From positions 4,144,501 to 4,208,500 of the forward strand of contig NZ_CP104067.1 of NCBI RefSeq assembly GCF_026651875.1: a DNA stretch of 64,000 nt. Reading direction: 5' to 3'. Under the pieces are notes generated by a model. That model did not search any database and was not told where the DNA came from. It saw nothing but the letters and a program-made list of their open reading frames with translations. How positions within the stretch are numbered: the first letter of the stretch is position 1; each line of letters opens with the position of its first letter. The position numbers and the translations under genes were made by a program. Shown piece by piece: positions 7,661 through 18,141 of the stretch. This DNA comes from Alicyclobacillus fastidiosus. Its GTDB lineage: Bacteria; Bacillota; Bacilli; Alicyclobacillales; Alicyclobacillaceae.

Positions 7661-9428
7661 TTGGTCTCGTATCCTCCGTTGCGAGTTCTGGGTCTTTCAC
7701 TTAGGGAACTTTCCTTCCCTCGCTACATACTCGCGAACCTCCTGAGGTTTCGGGTTCCATAAAGCGAGCCGCCTTCCCCTTTTACTCACCTTTTGAGTGA
7801 ACAAAAGCCACCTGCACTTGGGCAGATAGTCCGGACGTTTCTGTTGTTCGTCCGTTGCAGTATTATGCAGCTCTCCGACTTCTCGCAGCGCATCGGTGCG
7901 CACTTCGGGGTTGCCTTATAGCGCACGTTACTGGATAGCTGTGGACTCCTGAACAAAATGGCAGCCACAGCACGACCATTTCGACTTTCTTTACCCACCT
8001 GTCCATCGCGGTGCTCACTTACCAGACACTACGAGATCTCCGTGGGTCACAACATCATCTTCCGTGCCATGCCGCCCGCACACACCTTGGTACGATGGGT
8101 GGACTAGTAGCGCCTTCGCCTCCATAGTGCAAGCTCGACCTTGCCCCATCTTTGGCCGACCGGTTCGCAATTCGGTTCCCCGTTTCACTACAGCCTGGTA
8201 CTTCTCCGCAAGCCCTCCGGACTCCACCTCACGGTGGACGCCCTGCCCTCCGATACATCGATTGCTATCGGCCCCTGAGGCGTTACCCCCAGGTTTGGAT
8301 ATGAGCCCCCTAGTCCGAGACTCAGTGGGACTTTAACCCACCCGATGACGCGCTGCCACGCGCACACTACGCAGTTATCCGACTCCCTGTGTGCCATTTG
8401 ACATTCTCCCGTTATCCGATTGTTTGTCATACTCCCTGGTAGAAGAGCAACAGGGTCTCCCGGGTTGCAGTGTAATCATTGTGTAGCATGCCTGGCTCTC
8501 CGACCCCGGGGAAGCTCCGCTGCACTCGCCTTATCGCGCAGTAGAATATGGTCTTCCAGAGTTTCGAAACCGTCGACCTTCCCGTTTAACTCATTTCGAG
8601 GCTCAATCACATTCAGGCCTACTACCTAGCTGTCTACGCTTAGCCCACAAAATTACTCTTACGGACCCAAGACTCGCTACTGGTGACTTGGCTTTAGTCT
8701 TACCAGGCAGGATTTCCACCTGCTAAATTACACGACCTTGCCCGGCCGCACCGAAACTTGAGTGGAGAATTTTAATTTCAACAACACGCATCGAGATGCC
8801 CATATATTGGATTGTGGCGCTTTGTATAACCAGTTAAGGCAGGGACTCATCTAGGAGAGCAAACTTTGTCGTCTTCATTTTATCAAATAATTGTGTATTG
8901 TTCTTAATAGCGGAAAATGCATATATCTTCAGTCCCATTTTCTTTTAAAATGAACAAGGATACAAAATTGACATACTTGAAAAGAGATGTAGAACGTCAA
9001 GATTGAAACCAGCGAGAGAATTAAGAAAGCACCTATGGGAGGAGTGTTCAGTCATGCAGTTAGAACAGTAAGATTCGTCAGTTGGCCAAATTTCCAATTC
9101 GAGATTGACTAATTTTCCAAAGTGGAATATGTTCCTCTTCTAAAAGTACAAGTGCTGGTGATTTATAGTAAGTAGCCTTTGGTATCCTGATCCTCTCTAT
9201 TTTAAAACTCGTTATCGAAGTATTAATGGTAAGGGGTGCAAGAGGTTTATGTAATCTTAAAAATTGGCAAGTTAACTTATTATGTTTACACACTGTTGCA
9301 AGGGTTGACAATTTTAAAAGGGTTAAGTCCATTGTTTCTTTATGTAGTATTGTTGATTAAGAGTTTACGTTAAATAAAGTGAATATTCTGATTAAAAATT
9401 ATGGAGAACATTATAGGAGGATTTAAAT

Positions 9429-10706
9429 ATGAATTATATCCCAGTTAATAACCAAATGAGTGAACCTTCTTTTTCATCTGTACGTTGGCGAATGATAGCA
9501 CCAACTCTTTTTGTCTTATGGGTTGTTGGGATGTTCGATAAAATTGGTGTGGCTGTGATATCAACGAATAAGGCATTTTTGATTGATATGAATTTGGTTG
9601 GAAAGCCTGTTTTAATAGGAAGCTTAGTTACCGGACTACTGTTTTCGTATGGGATTGGTTTTTTCATTTGGGGATGGTTAACTGATCACTTTGGCCCGAA
9701 AAAGTGTGCTATAGTAGGTCTGGTATTATGGGGGTTAAGTACATGCTTAGCCGCCATTGCTCCAAATTTTGTTACTCTATTAGTTTCTCGTATTTGTCTT
9801 GGCTTCGCTGAAGCATTTTTGTGGCCAGTTTCCAACTCACTGACAGCTCGTTGGTTTCCCTTAAGTGAGCGTGGGCGTGCGAAAGCGATTTGGATTAATG
9901 GGATAAACGTTGGAGCAGCTTTTACAGGATTTTTAGTTTTATCCTTACTTCATCAATTTAGTTGGCGTATTGTATTTTGGGTTTTAACACTTCTTGCTTG
10001 GGTGATTTGTTTGCCAATGGTATATTGGCTTGTTCAAGATCAACCAACAAACCATAAGAACGTGTCACAATTTGAAATAAACCACATCATGAGTGAGCAA
10101 CTGACCCAGGAAGATGAAAAGGTTAAAATCAAAGTAAAAGGAGTTTTATCGTCAAGTTTTTGGATGCTTATTCTTTCTTATATTGCAAGTACAATCGGGT
10201 TTTATGGATTATCTACTTGGTTTCCAAGCTATTTGGTTATCATGAAACACTTTAACGCGAACCAAACCTCAAGTTATATGGTCTTAGCATATATGGTCGC
10301 TTTGATTGCTGTGGTATTCGTTGGAATGCATACAGATAAAACGCAGAAAAAAGCTATTTGGTTAGCCGGGTCATTCGTTGCTGCGCTTGTCTGTCTCTTA
10401 TTCGCGATAAATTTATCTTCAGCGATTACTGACGCAATTATGATTGCAATAGCGATTGCATTTGTTCAGATTACTACTTTAACGATTATAGGTCTAATGC
10501 ATAGTATGTCAAGTACTGAAAGAATTGGTACAAGTACAGGAATCGCCACTGGATTCACTGACGTTGTTGCTGCCTTTGGACCAACCATTATGGGTGCTTT
10601 GATTGCGTTTGATCACGGGTCATATGTTTTTGCTTTTATGTTTTTAATAGGTATTTTCGTAATAGGTGCTTTGGGAGGATATATTTTACAGCGCCAAAGC
10701 TACTAA
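9429..10706 (+). CDS. MFS transporter, anion:cation symporter-like
   Basis: 425 aa starting at ATG after TAGGAGGATTTAAAT. About twelve hydrophobic helices are evident, with the MFS signature between helices 2 and 3 (GWLTDHFGPKKCAIVGLVLWG) and a cytoplasmic centre rich in charge (EQLTQEDEKVKIKVKG, about residues 218-233). The ARWFPLSERGRAKAIW stretch after helix 4 is typical of ACS-family carriers for sugar acids, glucarate/galactonate or small carboxylates; the actual substrate cannot be read. The gene is clearly more AT-rich than its neighbours, suggesting separate origin. It stands alone: no matching catabolic gene survives downstream. The 8752-9428 stretch upstream is AT-rich and I find no gene in it. 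Confidence 0.88.
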   Translation: MNYIPVNNQMSEPSFSSVRWRMIAPTLFVLWVVGMFDKIGVAVISTNKAFLIDMNLVGKPVLIGSLVTGLLFSYGIGFFIWGWLTDHFGPKKCAIVGLVLWGLSTCLAAIAPNFVTLLVSRICLGFAEAFLWPVSNSLTARWFPLSERGRAKAIWINGINVGAAFTGFLVLSLLHQFSWRIVFWVLTLLAWVICLPMVYWLVQDQPTNHKNVSQFEINHIMSEQLTQEDEKVKIKVKGVLSSSFWMLILSYIASTIGFYGLSTWFPSYLVIMKHFNANQTSSYMVLAYMVALIAVVFVGMHTDKTQKKAIWLAGSFVAALVCLLFAINLSSAITDAIMIAIAIAFVQITTLTIIGLMHSMSSTERIGTSTGIATGFTDVVAAFGPTIMGALIAFDHGSYVFAFMFLIGIFVIGALGGYILQRQSY

Positions 10707-11157
10707 ACTTAAGTTAGAAGTTACAATCATGAATCAGGTTCGAAGGCACTGCAACGCATTGAATAAATTGAGTATTTTGAAAAATCAAGTTTTAATACCA
10801 ATAGGTTTCAGTGGGAGATGGTTTATGGGAAGGGCCTCTGGGGTTATAGAAATGCAGGGAGCTTTTTTGCACATATGGCCCTTGAAGCAATAATCGGATT
10901 AATTACGGAAACTTGTCGATCGTTTTGTTGATTGTTTCGTTGGCGTTAGTTAGATTGATTCGTTCTAAATATTATAGCCTCTCGGAATTAGAGTTCGGAA
11001 AAGCGTGGTAAGACGGGATTTCTCCCAATGATCCGCTGGAAAACGGCGAGAGATGATCGACGCCATCAAGATTCCTTGAAAAAGGGTATAGCAAACAGAG
11101 CGATGACGGTTCAATTTTCGAAAAGTTATCGCTAGAGATGGTATAGTTGGAGTATTC
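10707..11157 (+). other. Non-coding gap with a short coding remnant
   Basis: About 450 bases after the MFS gene. One frame around 10805-10920 reads as a protein-like stretch (FQWEMVYGKGLWGYRNAG, then SFFAHMALEAIIGLI) before stops, which looks like the debris of a gene I cannot identify. The rest shows nothing I can support. Confidence 0.3.
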
Positions 11158-12126
11158 TCAGGCTGACAAGAGCATCGATCTCAGGTCTAGATTGCTCTCT
11201 TGGTACCAAGCGTCCATGTGTTGACACATGGAAATGCAGTAGATGCGGACGGTCCACATCATGGTACTGCGATGCTTGGCAGCTTCGAGGTGAAAATCCT
11301 CTTTTACTCGCTTGTTGCTACGTTCGCAGGTGGTTCTGCGTTTGTAGACATTGGTCCACTCGTTGCTGTTGCGAGCGACGGGTGGGAACAAGCGAGGATT
11401 ATATTTAGTATATGTGTGGACGCATCTTCCGTAAGGTGAATCGGAACAGGGCGTATCACAAGTCACCACTCCTTTGATAACGAGCGGACAATAGTATTTA
11501 CGGCGTCCGCGTGTATAGTCGTAGCCACGGTCTTTCATCTCCAGTCCCTTCTTGCAGAACGGAACCCCAGTTGGGGAAAACGTGATGTCATCTTTTCGAA
11601 CTCCCTTGCTTCCCGTACTCCGCAGGTTTAAATCAATAAATGGCTTAATCTGTCTCGAATGAAGGTACTCGTAGATTGGCAACGCATCATGTGCGGCGTC
11701 TAAAATCGCCTTGTCTCAGGTATATTCACAAAAGCGTTCAACGAACTCACGGGCACTAACCACCCAAGAGGTCGCATCATGGCGAGAGGCTCGTTGAAGT
11801 CTAGGGTAAAGTGGCAAGTCGTATGGGCTATCCGCAGCAACAAAAGTGTAAAGATGATAACCGAATGCGTATTCCGGATGAAAAAAGCCACGCATTCCGG
11901 AAAATAGCGGCCGGGCGTTCCGTTTAATCGCAGCCACTCGTTCCGGAAATTCGCGGCCACCTGTTCCGGAAAATCACAGCCACTTTTGAGAGCTAGTTTT
12001 TGGTTCTTCCCCTCGTAGCGTTGGTTCCAATTTTAGCGGCAGGTAGAACAACAGATCTCTTGAATCTGTCTCAGTCTCTTGGACAGAAAGGAGTTGTTGT
12101 CACCGTTGCCCAGAAGGAGGACACCA

Positions 12127-13655
12127 ATGCGCAAGATCCACGAAGTACTTAGGTTGTACGCTGAGGCTGGACTCAGCGAGCGTACCATCGCCAAAAGCGT
12201 ATCTCTCTCCCGTAGCACAATCAGCAAAATCATCACAAGATCTAAGGAAATCGGCCTCTCTTGGCCAATTCCCGACGACATGGATGACTCAAAATTGGAG
12301 TCTCTACTGTTTCCTGCCCCCTGGGTCGCCCCAAGAACTGCTTCGAGCCGGAGTGGGAAAAGATCCATCAGGAATTGAAGAGAAAGGGTGTCACCCTACA
12401 ACTACTATGGATGGAGTACAAGGAACAACATCCAGACGGGTATCAGTATAGCCAGTTTTGTGAACGGTATCGGGTTTGGAAAAGACAGTTACAAATCACT
12501 ATGCGCCAGGAACATCGCGCCGGAGAAAAGATGTTCGTGGATTACGCCGGCCCCACACTGCCTGTTGTAGATCGAGAAACCGGAGAAGTGCAACATGCAC
12601 AAATCTTTGTGGCTGTATTGGGGGCGAGCAACTACACGTTCGCAGAGGCACACCCAGCTCAAAACGTGGAATCATTCATCAGTGGTCATGTCCGTGCTTT
12701 TGCGTTCTTCGGCGGTGTTCCTGAGTTGGTCGTCCCGGATAATCTCAAGTCCGCAGTGTTTAAAGCAGACCGATACGAACCCACACTCAATCGAAGCTAT
12801 CAAGAAATGGCGTCTCACTACGGTTGTGCCATCTTACCGGCCCGTCCCAGAAAGCCAAAGGACAAGCCCAAGGCAGAAGTCGGCGTCCAAATCGTGGAAC
12901 GTTGGATTATGGCGGTACTTCGAAACCGCGTGTTTTTTAGCTTTCATGAATTGAATCAGGCAATTAAAGAACTGGTGAATCGGCTGAATCACAAACCATT
13001 TCAAAAGCTAGAGGGCTCGCGTCAGTCCCTGTTTGCGGCCACGGACCAGCTCGCCCTCCGACCCCTGCCTGCAACACCCTACGAATACGCAGAGTGGAAG
13101 CTGTGCGGCGTACACATAGACTACCACATCGAAGTACATCGAGCGTTTTACAGCGTTCCTTACTCGTTGGTGGGTCAACGCGTGGACGCTCGGATTACAC
13201 AGAACACAGTTGAGATTTTCTTTAAGGGTAAACGGATTGCTAGTCACGCACGCGCGTTTGCACCTGGCCAAGCACGTACCGAGCCACTCCATCGTCCGAA
13301 ATCTCACCAGAAGCATCTGGAATGGACACCCTCTCGACTCATCTCTTGGGGAAACAGCGTTGGACCAAACACTGGGATGTTGGTGGAACGGATTTTGCAG
13401 AAGTTCAAGCATCCAGAGCAGGGATACCGCTCGTGCCTCGGATTACTGGGTCTTGGTAAACAGTATTCTACCGAACGACTCGAGGCGGCAGCGTTACGTG
13501 CACTCACAATCAATTCACCATCGTATCGGAGTGTAAAATCCATCCTCCAAAAGGGATTGGACAAGGCCGACTTGGTTGCTAGAGATCACAGGGTTACACC
13601 GAACCACAACAATGTTCGTGGCGCACAGTACTACCAATCGGGCCTGCTTAACTAA
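12127..13655 (+). pseudogene. istA: IS21 transposase IstA, frameshifted
   Basis: Starts at ATG 12127 after GAAGGAGG with an HTH region (YAEAGLSERTIAKSVSLSRS). At 12317-12321 a run of five C appears to have lost one base: the upstream frame runs to 12378, and the correct downstream sequence ([15 protein letters not shown], then [19 protein letters not shown]) is in the -1 frame. The DDE core follows ([47 protein letters not shown]). Total about 510 codons, normal for IstA. Either a real mutation, programmed slippage or a sequencing error in the homopolymer. Confidence 0.85.
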
Positions 13656-13712
13656 TATCACAATTCTATGGGAGGGCCAATCTTGCCCTCCTCACATGAG
13701 GAGAGACGATTC

Positions 13713-14471
13713 ATGCTAACCAATCCAACCCTTCAGTACCTGCGCCAGATGAAACTCGGTGCCATGGCGGACGCCTACACACAACAGCTTCAGGATCCAA
13801 ATGCTCAGAGCCTCACGTTCGAGGAACGGTTTGGTCTCTTGGTTGACCATGAATGGGTTAACCGACAAAACCATCGCCAACAGCGTCTGATTCGGGAAGC
13901 TCGCTTGAAAATCAACGCGGCACCCGAAGAAATTGAGAATCACGTGTCTCGAACATTGGATCACGGATTGCTTCGTTCACTGACCACCGGGCAATGGGTC
14001 CAAGCACATCATAATCTCATCCTAGTCGGCCCGACAGGTGTCGGGAAAACCTTCATTGCTTGCGCATTAGGTACAGCCGCTTGCCGTCAAAATCTTAATG
14101 TCCGTTATTTTCGAGTTTCTAAACTTCTTCAGGAATCACTTATCGCCAAAGGGGATGGATCCTACGAGCGATTACAACGCCACATTCGGAAGGCAGACCT
14201 GCTCATTCTTGACGACTGGGGATTGGCACCTATGTCTGTCCCCGAAAGTCGAGATCTCCTAGATCTATTAGACGAAAGGACAAACACGCATTCCACTTGT
14301 ATTGCCAGTCAACTGCCTGTCGAGCTATGGCACGAGCATTTTGTAGATCCCACACTTGCTGACGCGATTCTTGACCGCATTGTGCACAACGCTTATAAGC
14401 TTGAAATCAATGGAGAATCGATGCGTAAATTAAAAAGTTCATTGTCTATAGAAGATAATTCTGGTAAGTAG
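13713..14471 (+). CDS. istB: IS21 transposition helper ATPase IstB
   Basis: 252 aa AAA+ ATPase that activates IstA and selects targets. I start at ATG 13713 because GAGGAGAG precedes it; an open frame extends further upstream. Residues about 5-75 form the N-terminal helical domain (LRQMKLGAMADAYTQQL). Walker A is GPTGVGKTFIACALG near residue 109, Walker B is LLILDDWGL near 170, and sensor residues lie in IASQLPVELWHEHF and ILDRIVHNAYKLEI. Length is typical and no damage is visible. Confidence 0.95.
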   Translation: MLTNPTLQYLRQMKLGAMADAYTQQLQDPNAQSLTFEERFGLLVDHEWVNRQNHRQQRLIREARLKINAAPEEIENHVSRTLDHGLLRSLTTGQWVQAHHNLILVGPTGVGKTFIACALGTAACRQNLNVRYFRVSKLLQESLIAKGDGSYERLQRHIRKADLLILDDWGLAPMSVPESRDLLDLLDERTNTHSTCIASQLPVELWHEHFVDPTLADAILDRIVHNAYKLEINGESMRKLKSSLSIEDNSGK

Positions 14472-16180
14472 AATATAACCACGTTACGAGGCGGTCAAAA
14501 GTGGCTGCAAATTACCGGATTCGGTGGCCGCGATTTATCGGATTCACTGGCCTACATATTTCCGGAACAGGTGGCCGAATTCACCGGAATACGCACCGAA
14601 AAAGTATTTGTTTCGATAACTGTCCCAGCCATGTCACAGTCGGGTTGGGAATAGATACGATAGCACCTACATGGGGCAATACCGAGTTCACGACAGTTGC
14701 AAAGTCGTTGACTTCGAACTTGTGTTGCTGTTTGAAGTGGCATTCCATCGCTGGCAATAGAAAGTGCGCGAGTGTTACCTAACAAACCCGACTTAGCAGA
14801 GACAGTAAGGAATTGATGTTGAAATAACCTGAGCAAAACGTCGAAAGGTTGGACCTTAGCACTGGAACGCTTCTGCAGTTGAGCCATTAGGCTTGCAATT
14901 TTGCTGTACGCTTTGGTTGGCGCCTTTTCTCCTTTCTTCCCACCTTTGACTTTCTTTCGATTCAGTCTGAGCTTGGGCGAAAGATTCACGGAGTTATGAG
15001 ACCACAGCCGCTGGAAGAAGTCGTAGAACGTACCGACGCCTGGCGTTTTTTACCATACTCAAAGCCGCTAAGGATGGCATACAACGGGCAGCGCCGTAAT
15101 TGATTCACCCATTCTGTGATAGATGGTTCTCCGACCTGTAGCATAAGTAGATACGAACGCAGTAAGTCGGCAGGGTCAATGGATCTGGGACCACGACACG
15201 AGAAAGTTTCTTGGAGTAAGTAAAACGTGCCAGAGAGGTCGGTGATCCAGAACTTCTTAACAAGTGACCAGTCTTTGGAGACAAACAGAAGCGACCCATT
15301 TGCATAGTGAATACGCAGTTGTTGCTGAACGAACGATTGGTACTGCTCATGAGACCTGACCACTGGCAACATAACGCAACCCCAATTCAGTGAGATAGAG
15401 CGGTTAGCCCTTCTCGGGGATTGTTGGGGTCATTCTGAAAAGTCAAGTAAAATTTGGTGTAAATGCCACAGTTTCTTCTCCTGGCAGTGATGAATTTCCA
15501 ATTTTCAATTGTCAAGTGGGGTAAATGAAGATGGGGGCAAACGAAGATTCCCTCAAGGACAGGACCCCTAGGGAATCAGTCAAATCCAATGGCTATTGCA
15601 CAAACGGGCTGCGACTTGAAAGTCGTCGGGAATCATGTGGTGCGAATCCACCCGTCCAGAACTGCGGACGCGAACCTACCGTGACGTGGGATGGAACGCC
15701 GTCTTGCGAAAGCTCGCGGGACAATGTAGCCGAGTCAGATAGAGTGAATTCGGACCGGAGCTAGGTTGAGAAGTGCATGGTGAACACCAGTGAACCCTAT
15801 ATAAACCGCGTCATGCAAGACAAGCGAAACACTCTGACACGCTTGTGCCAAAAGGGCAAGTAGCCGGGACCAGTACTCCCGTTTACTGGTTCGCAGTTTC
15901 GAGCGCTACCGCGGGACTCAGGGCACCTAAACACTTCAAAGATGGATTGTCGACGGAACAAGGTAAGCCCCATGAGGTCTGTCCGTTACGGACAGTAAGC
16001 AGAACGTGAGTGAAGCCGAACTCTTCAGGGGGTATAGGAACGGACAAAAAGCAAAGGCTGTCTTGTAATGAGGCAGATAAGGGTAGCAGAAATGCTAGAT
16101 GCCCTAGCGCGAAAGCGTGCTGACTTGTCCAAGGTTGTCCAGCCAAGAATCCTGCTGCATGAGACGAAAGGGGACCTGTT

Positions 16181-18064
16181 ATGAACCGAAAAGCCGTCCA
16201 AAAAGACGAGTCAACAGGTCGCATTCGTAAGAACCCCCGTGAAGTCCACGAAGATAGCATCATGGAAGCCTGGCTCGAAGCCCAAACGGCGGACAGCGGC
16301 CAACATGAATCGAATGAGCGGACGAACTGGAAGGAAATCGAACGCCACGTTCTCAGGTTACAGCGACAATTGGCCCACGCAGTCGAAAGCAACAACCGCA
16401 AAGTTGTGCGCCACTACAAGTGGCTCATCCGTACTAGTCATCATGTCAAACTTCTCGCCATTCGGCACGTGACACAAGAGAACTCAGGACGACGTACACC
16501 AGGAGTGGATGGAAAAACCTACACCACACCGAGAGAACGGCAGGAGCTAGCCGAACTTATTAGCCTTCGCCAACGGCCCCTACCCGTACGACGCGTGTAT
16601 ATACGTAAGAAAAACGGAAAACTCAGGCCGCTCGGAATACCCTCTATTCATGACAGAGTATGTCAGGCGATTCACAAGGCAGCTATGGAACCAGAGTGGG
16701 ATATGCAGTTTTCCCCCAACGTTTACGGGTTTCGACCCAAACGGTCAACGTGGGATGCCATAAGTCAGCTCTTCGCAAACCTCTGTCAAAAGGGCTCTTC
16801 CCAATGGGTTATTGAAGGTGACATACGAGGCTATTTTGACAACGTCGACCACGAGAAACTTCTGGCCAAACTGGCACCAGAAGACCGGGTGTATGTTCGA
16901 CGCATGTTAAAGGCACCCGTTATCGACCCCGAAGCAGGGCTCATCGAGAGTACACGAGGTACACCTCAAGGGGGCCTGTTATCGCCGTTACTCGCGGTGG
17001 TTGCGCTACACGGTATGGAGGAAGACTTGCGGCGGAAGGCGCACAAAATGAAGTTTGGGAACAGTCGTGCGAACCCGGGTATCAACATAGTCGCCTATGC
17101 AGACGACTTTATTGTCACGTGTAAAACGAAGGAGCAAGCAGAACAATTCGTTCCAGTCATTGCCCAATGGCTTGCGGAGAATGTAGGCGTTGAACTCAGT
17201 CTTGAGAAAACGCACATCACCCATATCTACGACGGGCTCGACTTCCTTGGCTTCAACGTCCGCAAGTACAAAGGGCAACTCCTCATTAAGCCGGCCAAGG
17301 AAAACAAGTTGGCGGTGCTGAGGAAAATCAAAGGGATTCTGGACGCAAACAAGTCGGCGAAACAGTCCATGGTGATTCGACTGCTCAATCCCGTCATTCG
17401 TGGATGGGGACACTACTATAGCACTCAGGTCAGCAAGAAGGTCTTTTCCTACTGCGACCACAAGATTAACCAGATGCTATGGAGATGGGCGAAACGACGC
17501 CATCCGAAAAAGAGTGCATGGTGGATATTCCAAAAGTACTTCACCAAGCGCGGCAATCGAAATTGGGTTTTCGCGGACGGCCCGTACACCTTGGCTACGA
17601 TGAGCGACATACGCATCATCCGTCACATCAAGATACAGGGACGACGCTCACCCTACCGACCTAGCGACCAAGAATACTTTGAGAATCGACGAGAACAACT
17701 GCTACTCAAACGCTTGAATGGATTTCAGAAGAAAGTTGTGCACAAAACCAACGGCAGGTGTGCGCTCTGTGGGTGCAACATATCCCCGGAACACTTTCGT
17801 CGCTGGCAAGTGAATGATGACGATGGTATCCTGTTCACTCGGATGATTCCCGAGCGGCTTGGCGGACACAACACGGTTGAAAATGTGGTGGTCACTCACC
17901 GATGGTGCTATGAGAAATTTCGCTCAGCCCATGGCTACGATGCGCTTCCGGAACATCCGGAACGATTTCTCTCATACAACGAGAGCATTGTAAACGGCCA
18001 CGTAGTATGGACTGGTAAGGATGCACCACTCGGTAAAGAGCAACCAGACTGCTGGACGGCTTGA
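16181..18064 (+). CDS. ltrA: Group II intron RT/maturase with C-terminal HNH endonuclease
   Basis: 627 aa, starting after GAAAGGGGACC. Domains in order: RT0/N-terminal region (residues about 40-110), RT palm and fingers with RKKNGKLRPLGIPSIHDR, FRPKRSTWDAISQL, EGDIRGYFDNVDHEKL, RGTPQGGLLSPLL and catalytic AYADDF near residue 307; the maturase domain with LLNPVIRGWGHYYS near 405; and a C-terminal HNH nuclease (GRCALCGCNIS, LGGHNTVENVVVTHRWC, about 520-580). All key residues are present, so full retrohoming is possible. The stop codon overlaps the first bases of domain V. Confidence 0.95.
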   Translation: MNRKAVQKDESTGRIRKNPREVHEDSIMEAWLEAQTADSGQHESNERTNWKEIERHVLRLQRQLAHAVESNNRKVVRHYKWLIRTSHHVKLLAIRHVTQENSGRRTPGVDGKTYTTPRERQELAELISLRQRPLPVRRVYIRKKNGKLRPLGIPSIHDRVCQAIHKAAMEPEWDMQFSPNVYGFRPKRSTWDAISQLFANLCQKGSSQWVIEGDIRGYFDNVDHEKLLAKLAPEDRVYVRRMLKAPVIDPEAGLIESTRGTPQGGLLSPLLAVVALHGMEEDLRRKAHKMKFGNSRANPGINIVAYADDFIVTCKTKEQAEQFVPVIAQWLAENVGVELSLEKTHITHIYDGLDFLGFNVRKYKGQLLIKPAKENKLAVLRKIKGILDANKSAKQSMVIRLLNPVIRGWGHYYSTQVSKKVFSYCDHKINQMLWRWAKRRHPKKSAWWIFQKYFTKRGNRNWVFADGPYTLATMSDIRIIRHIKIQGRRSPYRPSDQEYFENRREQLLLKRLNGFQKKVVHKTNGRCALCGCNISPEHFRRWQVNDDDGILFTRMIPERLGGHNTVENVVVTHRWCYEKFRSAHGYDALPEHPERFLSYNESIVNGHVVWTGKDAPLGKEQPDCWTA

Positions 18065-18096
18065 GCTGCATAACGGGAAACTGTTACGTGCAGTTC
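18063..18096 (+). ncRNA. Group II intron domain V of intron C
   Basis: GAGCTGCATAACGG-GAAA-CTGTTACGTGCAGTTC: the conserved 34-nt catalytic hairpin with a GAAA tetraloop. It starts within the RT stop codon and is followed by a GC-rich domain VI stem. Confidence 0.92.
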
Positions 18097-18141
18097 TTAG
18101 GGGAGAAGGGGGCCGCAAGGCCCTCGACTTACCCAGCGGCG

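Larger units (their letters stand above)
6312..8365 (-). mobile_element. Inner group II intron (intron B) nested in intron A
   Basis: A 2054-bp group II intron on the minus strand. Its 5' end reads GTGCGCGTGGCAGCGCG (from 8365), fitting GUGYG. The RNA 5' part spans 8365-7661 and holds no protein gene. An RT ORF follows, then domain V (6357-6391) and a domain VI stem (CGGAGG pairing with CCTCCG), ending ...CTCTAC at 6312. It sits inside intron A's 5' RNA, so the pair is a twintron. All parts needed for splicing and mobility appear present. Confidence 0.8.
4949..8751 (-). mobile_element. Outer group II intron (intron A), interrupted and 3'-truncated
   Basis: Reading the minus strand, the intron appears to begin at GTGCGGCC (complement of 8744-8751), matching the GUGYG consensus. 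About 385 nt of domain I RNA follow to base 8366, where intron B is inserted; the RNA resumes at 6311 and runs into an RT gene. Joining the two sides restores GCGTAGT/ACCAAGGAAGTCGGG, the sequence usually seen just ahead of this type of intron ORF. The IS3 element at 4948 removes the last RT codons and domains V and VI, so this intron cannot splice or move. Confidence 0.7.
11866..14595 (+). mobile_element. IS21-family insertion sequence
   Basis: 2730 bp. Both ends start with the inverted repeat TGCGTATTCCGG, and a CCGAA target duplication flanks it (11861-11865 and 14596-14600). Each end also carries several 23-25-bp repeats of the form GTTCCGGAAAAT..GCGGCCAC, the multiple terminal transposase-binding repeats typical of IS21. 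Two genes, istA and istB, are read in the same direction. Confidence 0.92.
11158..15372 (-). pseudogene. DDE transposase gene split by an IS21 element
   Basis: The gene starts at ATG 15370-15372 (MLPVVRSHEQYQSFVQQQL), runs through frameshifted pieces to about 14601, is interrupted by IS21, and resumes at 11860 to the stop at 11158. Removing IS21 and one 5-bp duplication restores KYFFGYHLYTFVAADSPYD in frame. The C-terminal half contains KAILDAAHDALPIYEYL and ERSNKRVKEDFHLE, typical of a DDE transposase with a late catalytic glutamate. Besides the insertion there are frameshifts near 15020 and 14640 and a stop before DKAILDAA (about 11714). I do not assign the IS family with confidence (IS4/IS1182-like). 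Confidence 0.8.
15520..18133 (+). mobile_element. Group II intron (intron C) with RT-HNH protein
   Basis: The 5' RNA domains cover roughly 15520-16180: no protein gene, many short stems such as GCGACTTGAAAGTCGTC and GCTCGCG. The exact 5' end is uncertain, as I do not find a clean GUGYG. The RT gene follows, then domain V at 18063-18096 and a domain VI stem (GGGGGCCGCAAGGCCCTC), ending near 18133. It looks complete. Its flanks are the broken DDE transposase on the left and an IS110 end on the right. Confidence 0.75.

Noticed and set aside
11866..12000. Regularly spaced 23-25-bp repeats resembling a small CRISPR array
   Set aside because: They are the multiple terminal repeats of the IS21 element: they occur at both ends in inverted orientation, the spacers are part of the repeat pattern, and no cas gene is present.
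13713..14471. AAA+ ATPase as TnsC of a Tn7-like or defence system
   Set aside because: It follows istA directly and matches IstB in length and motifs.
15883..16401. Minus-strand 172-codon frame over the start of intron C's RT gene
   Set aside because: Antisense to the RT N-terminus and intron RNA; composition is not protein-like.
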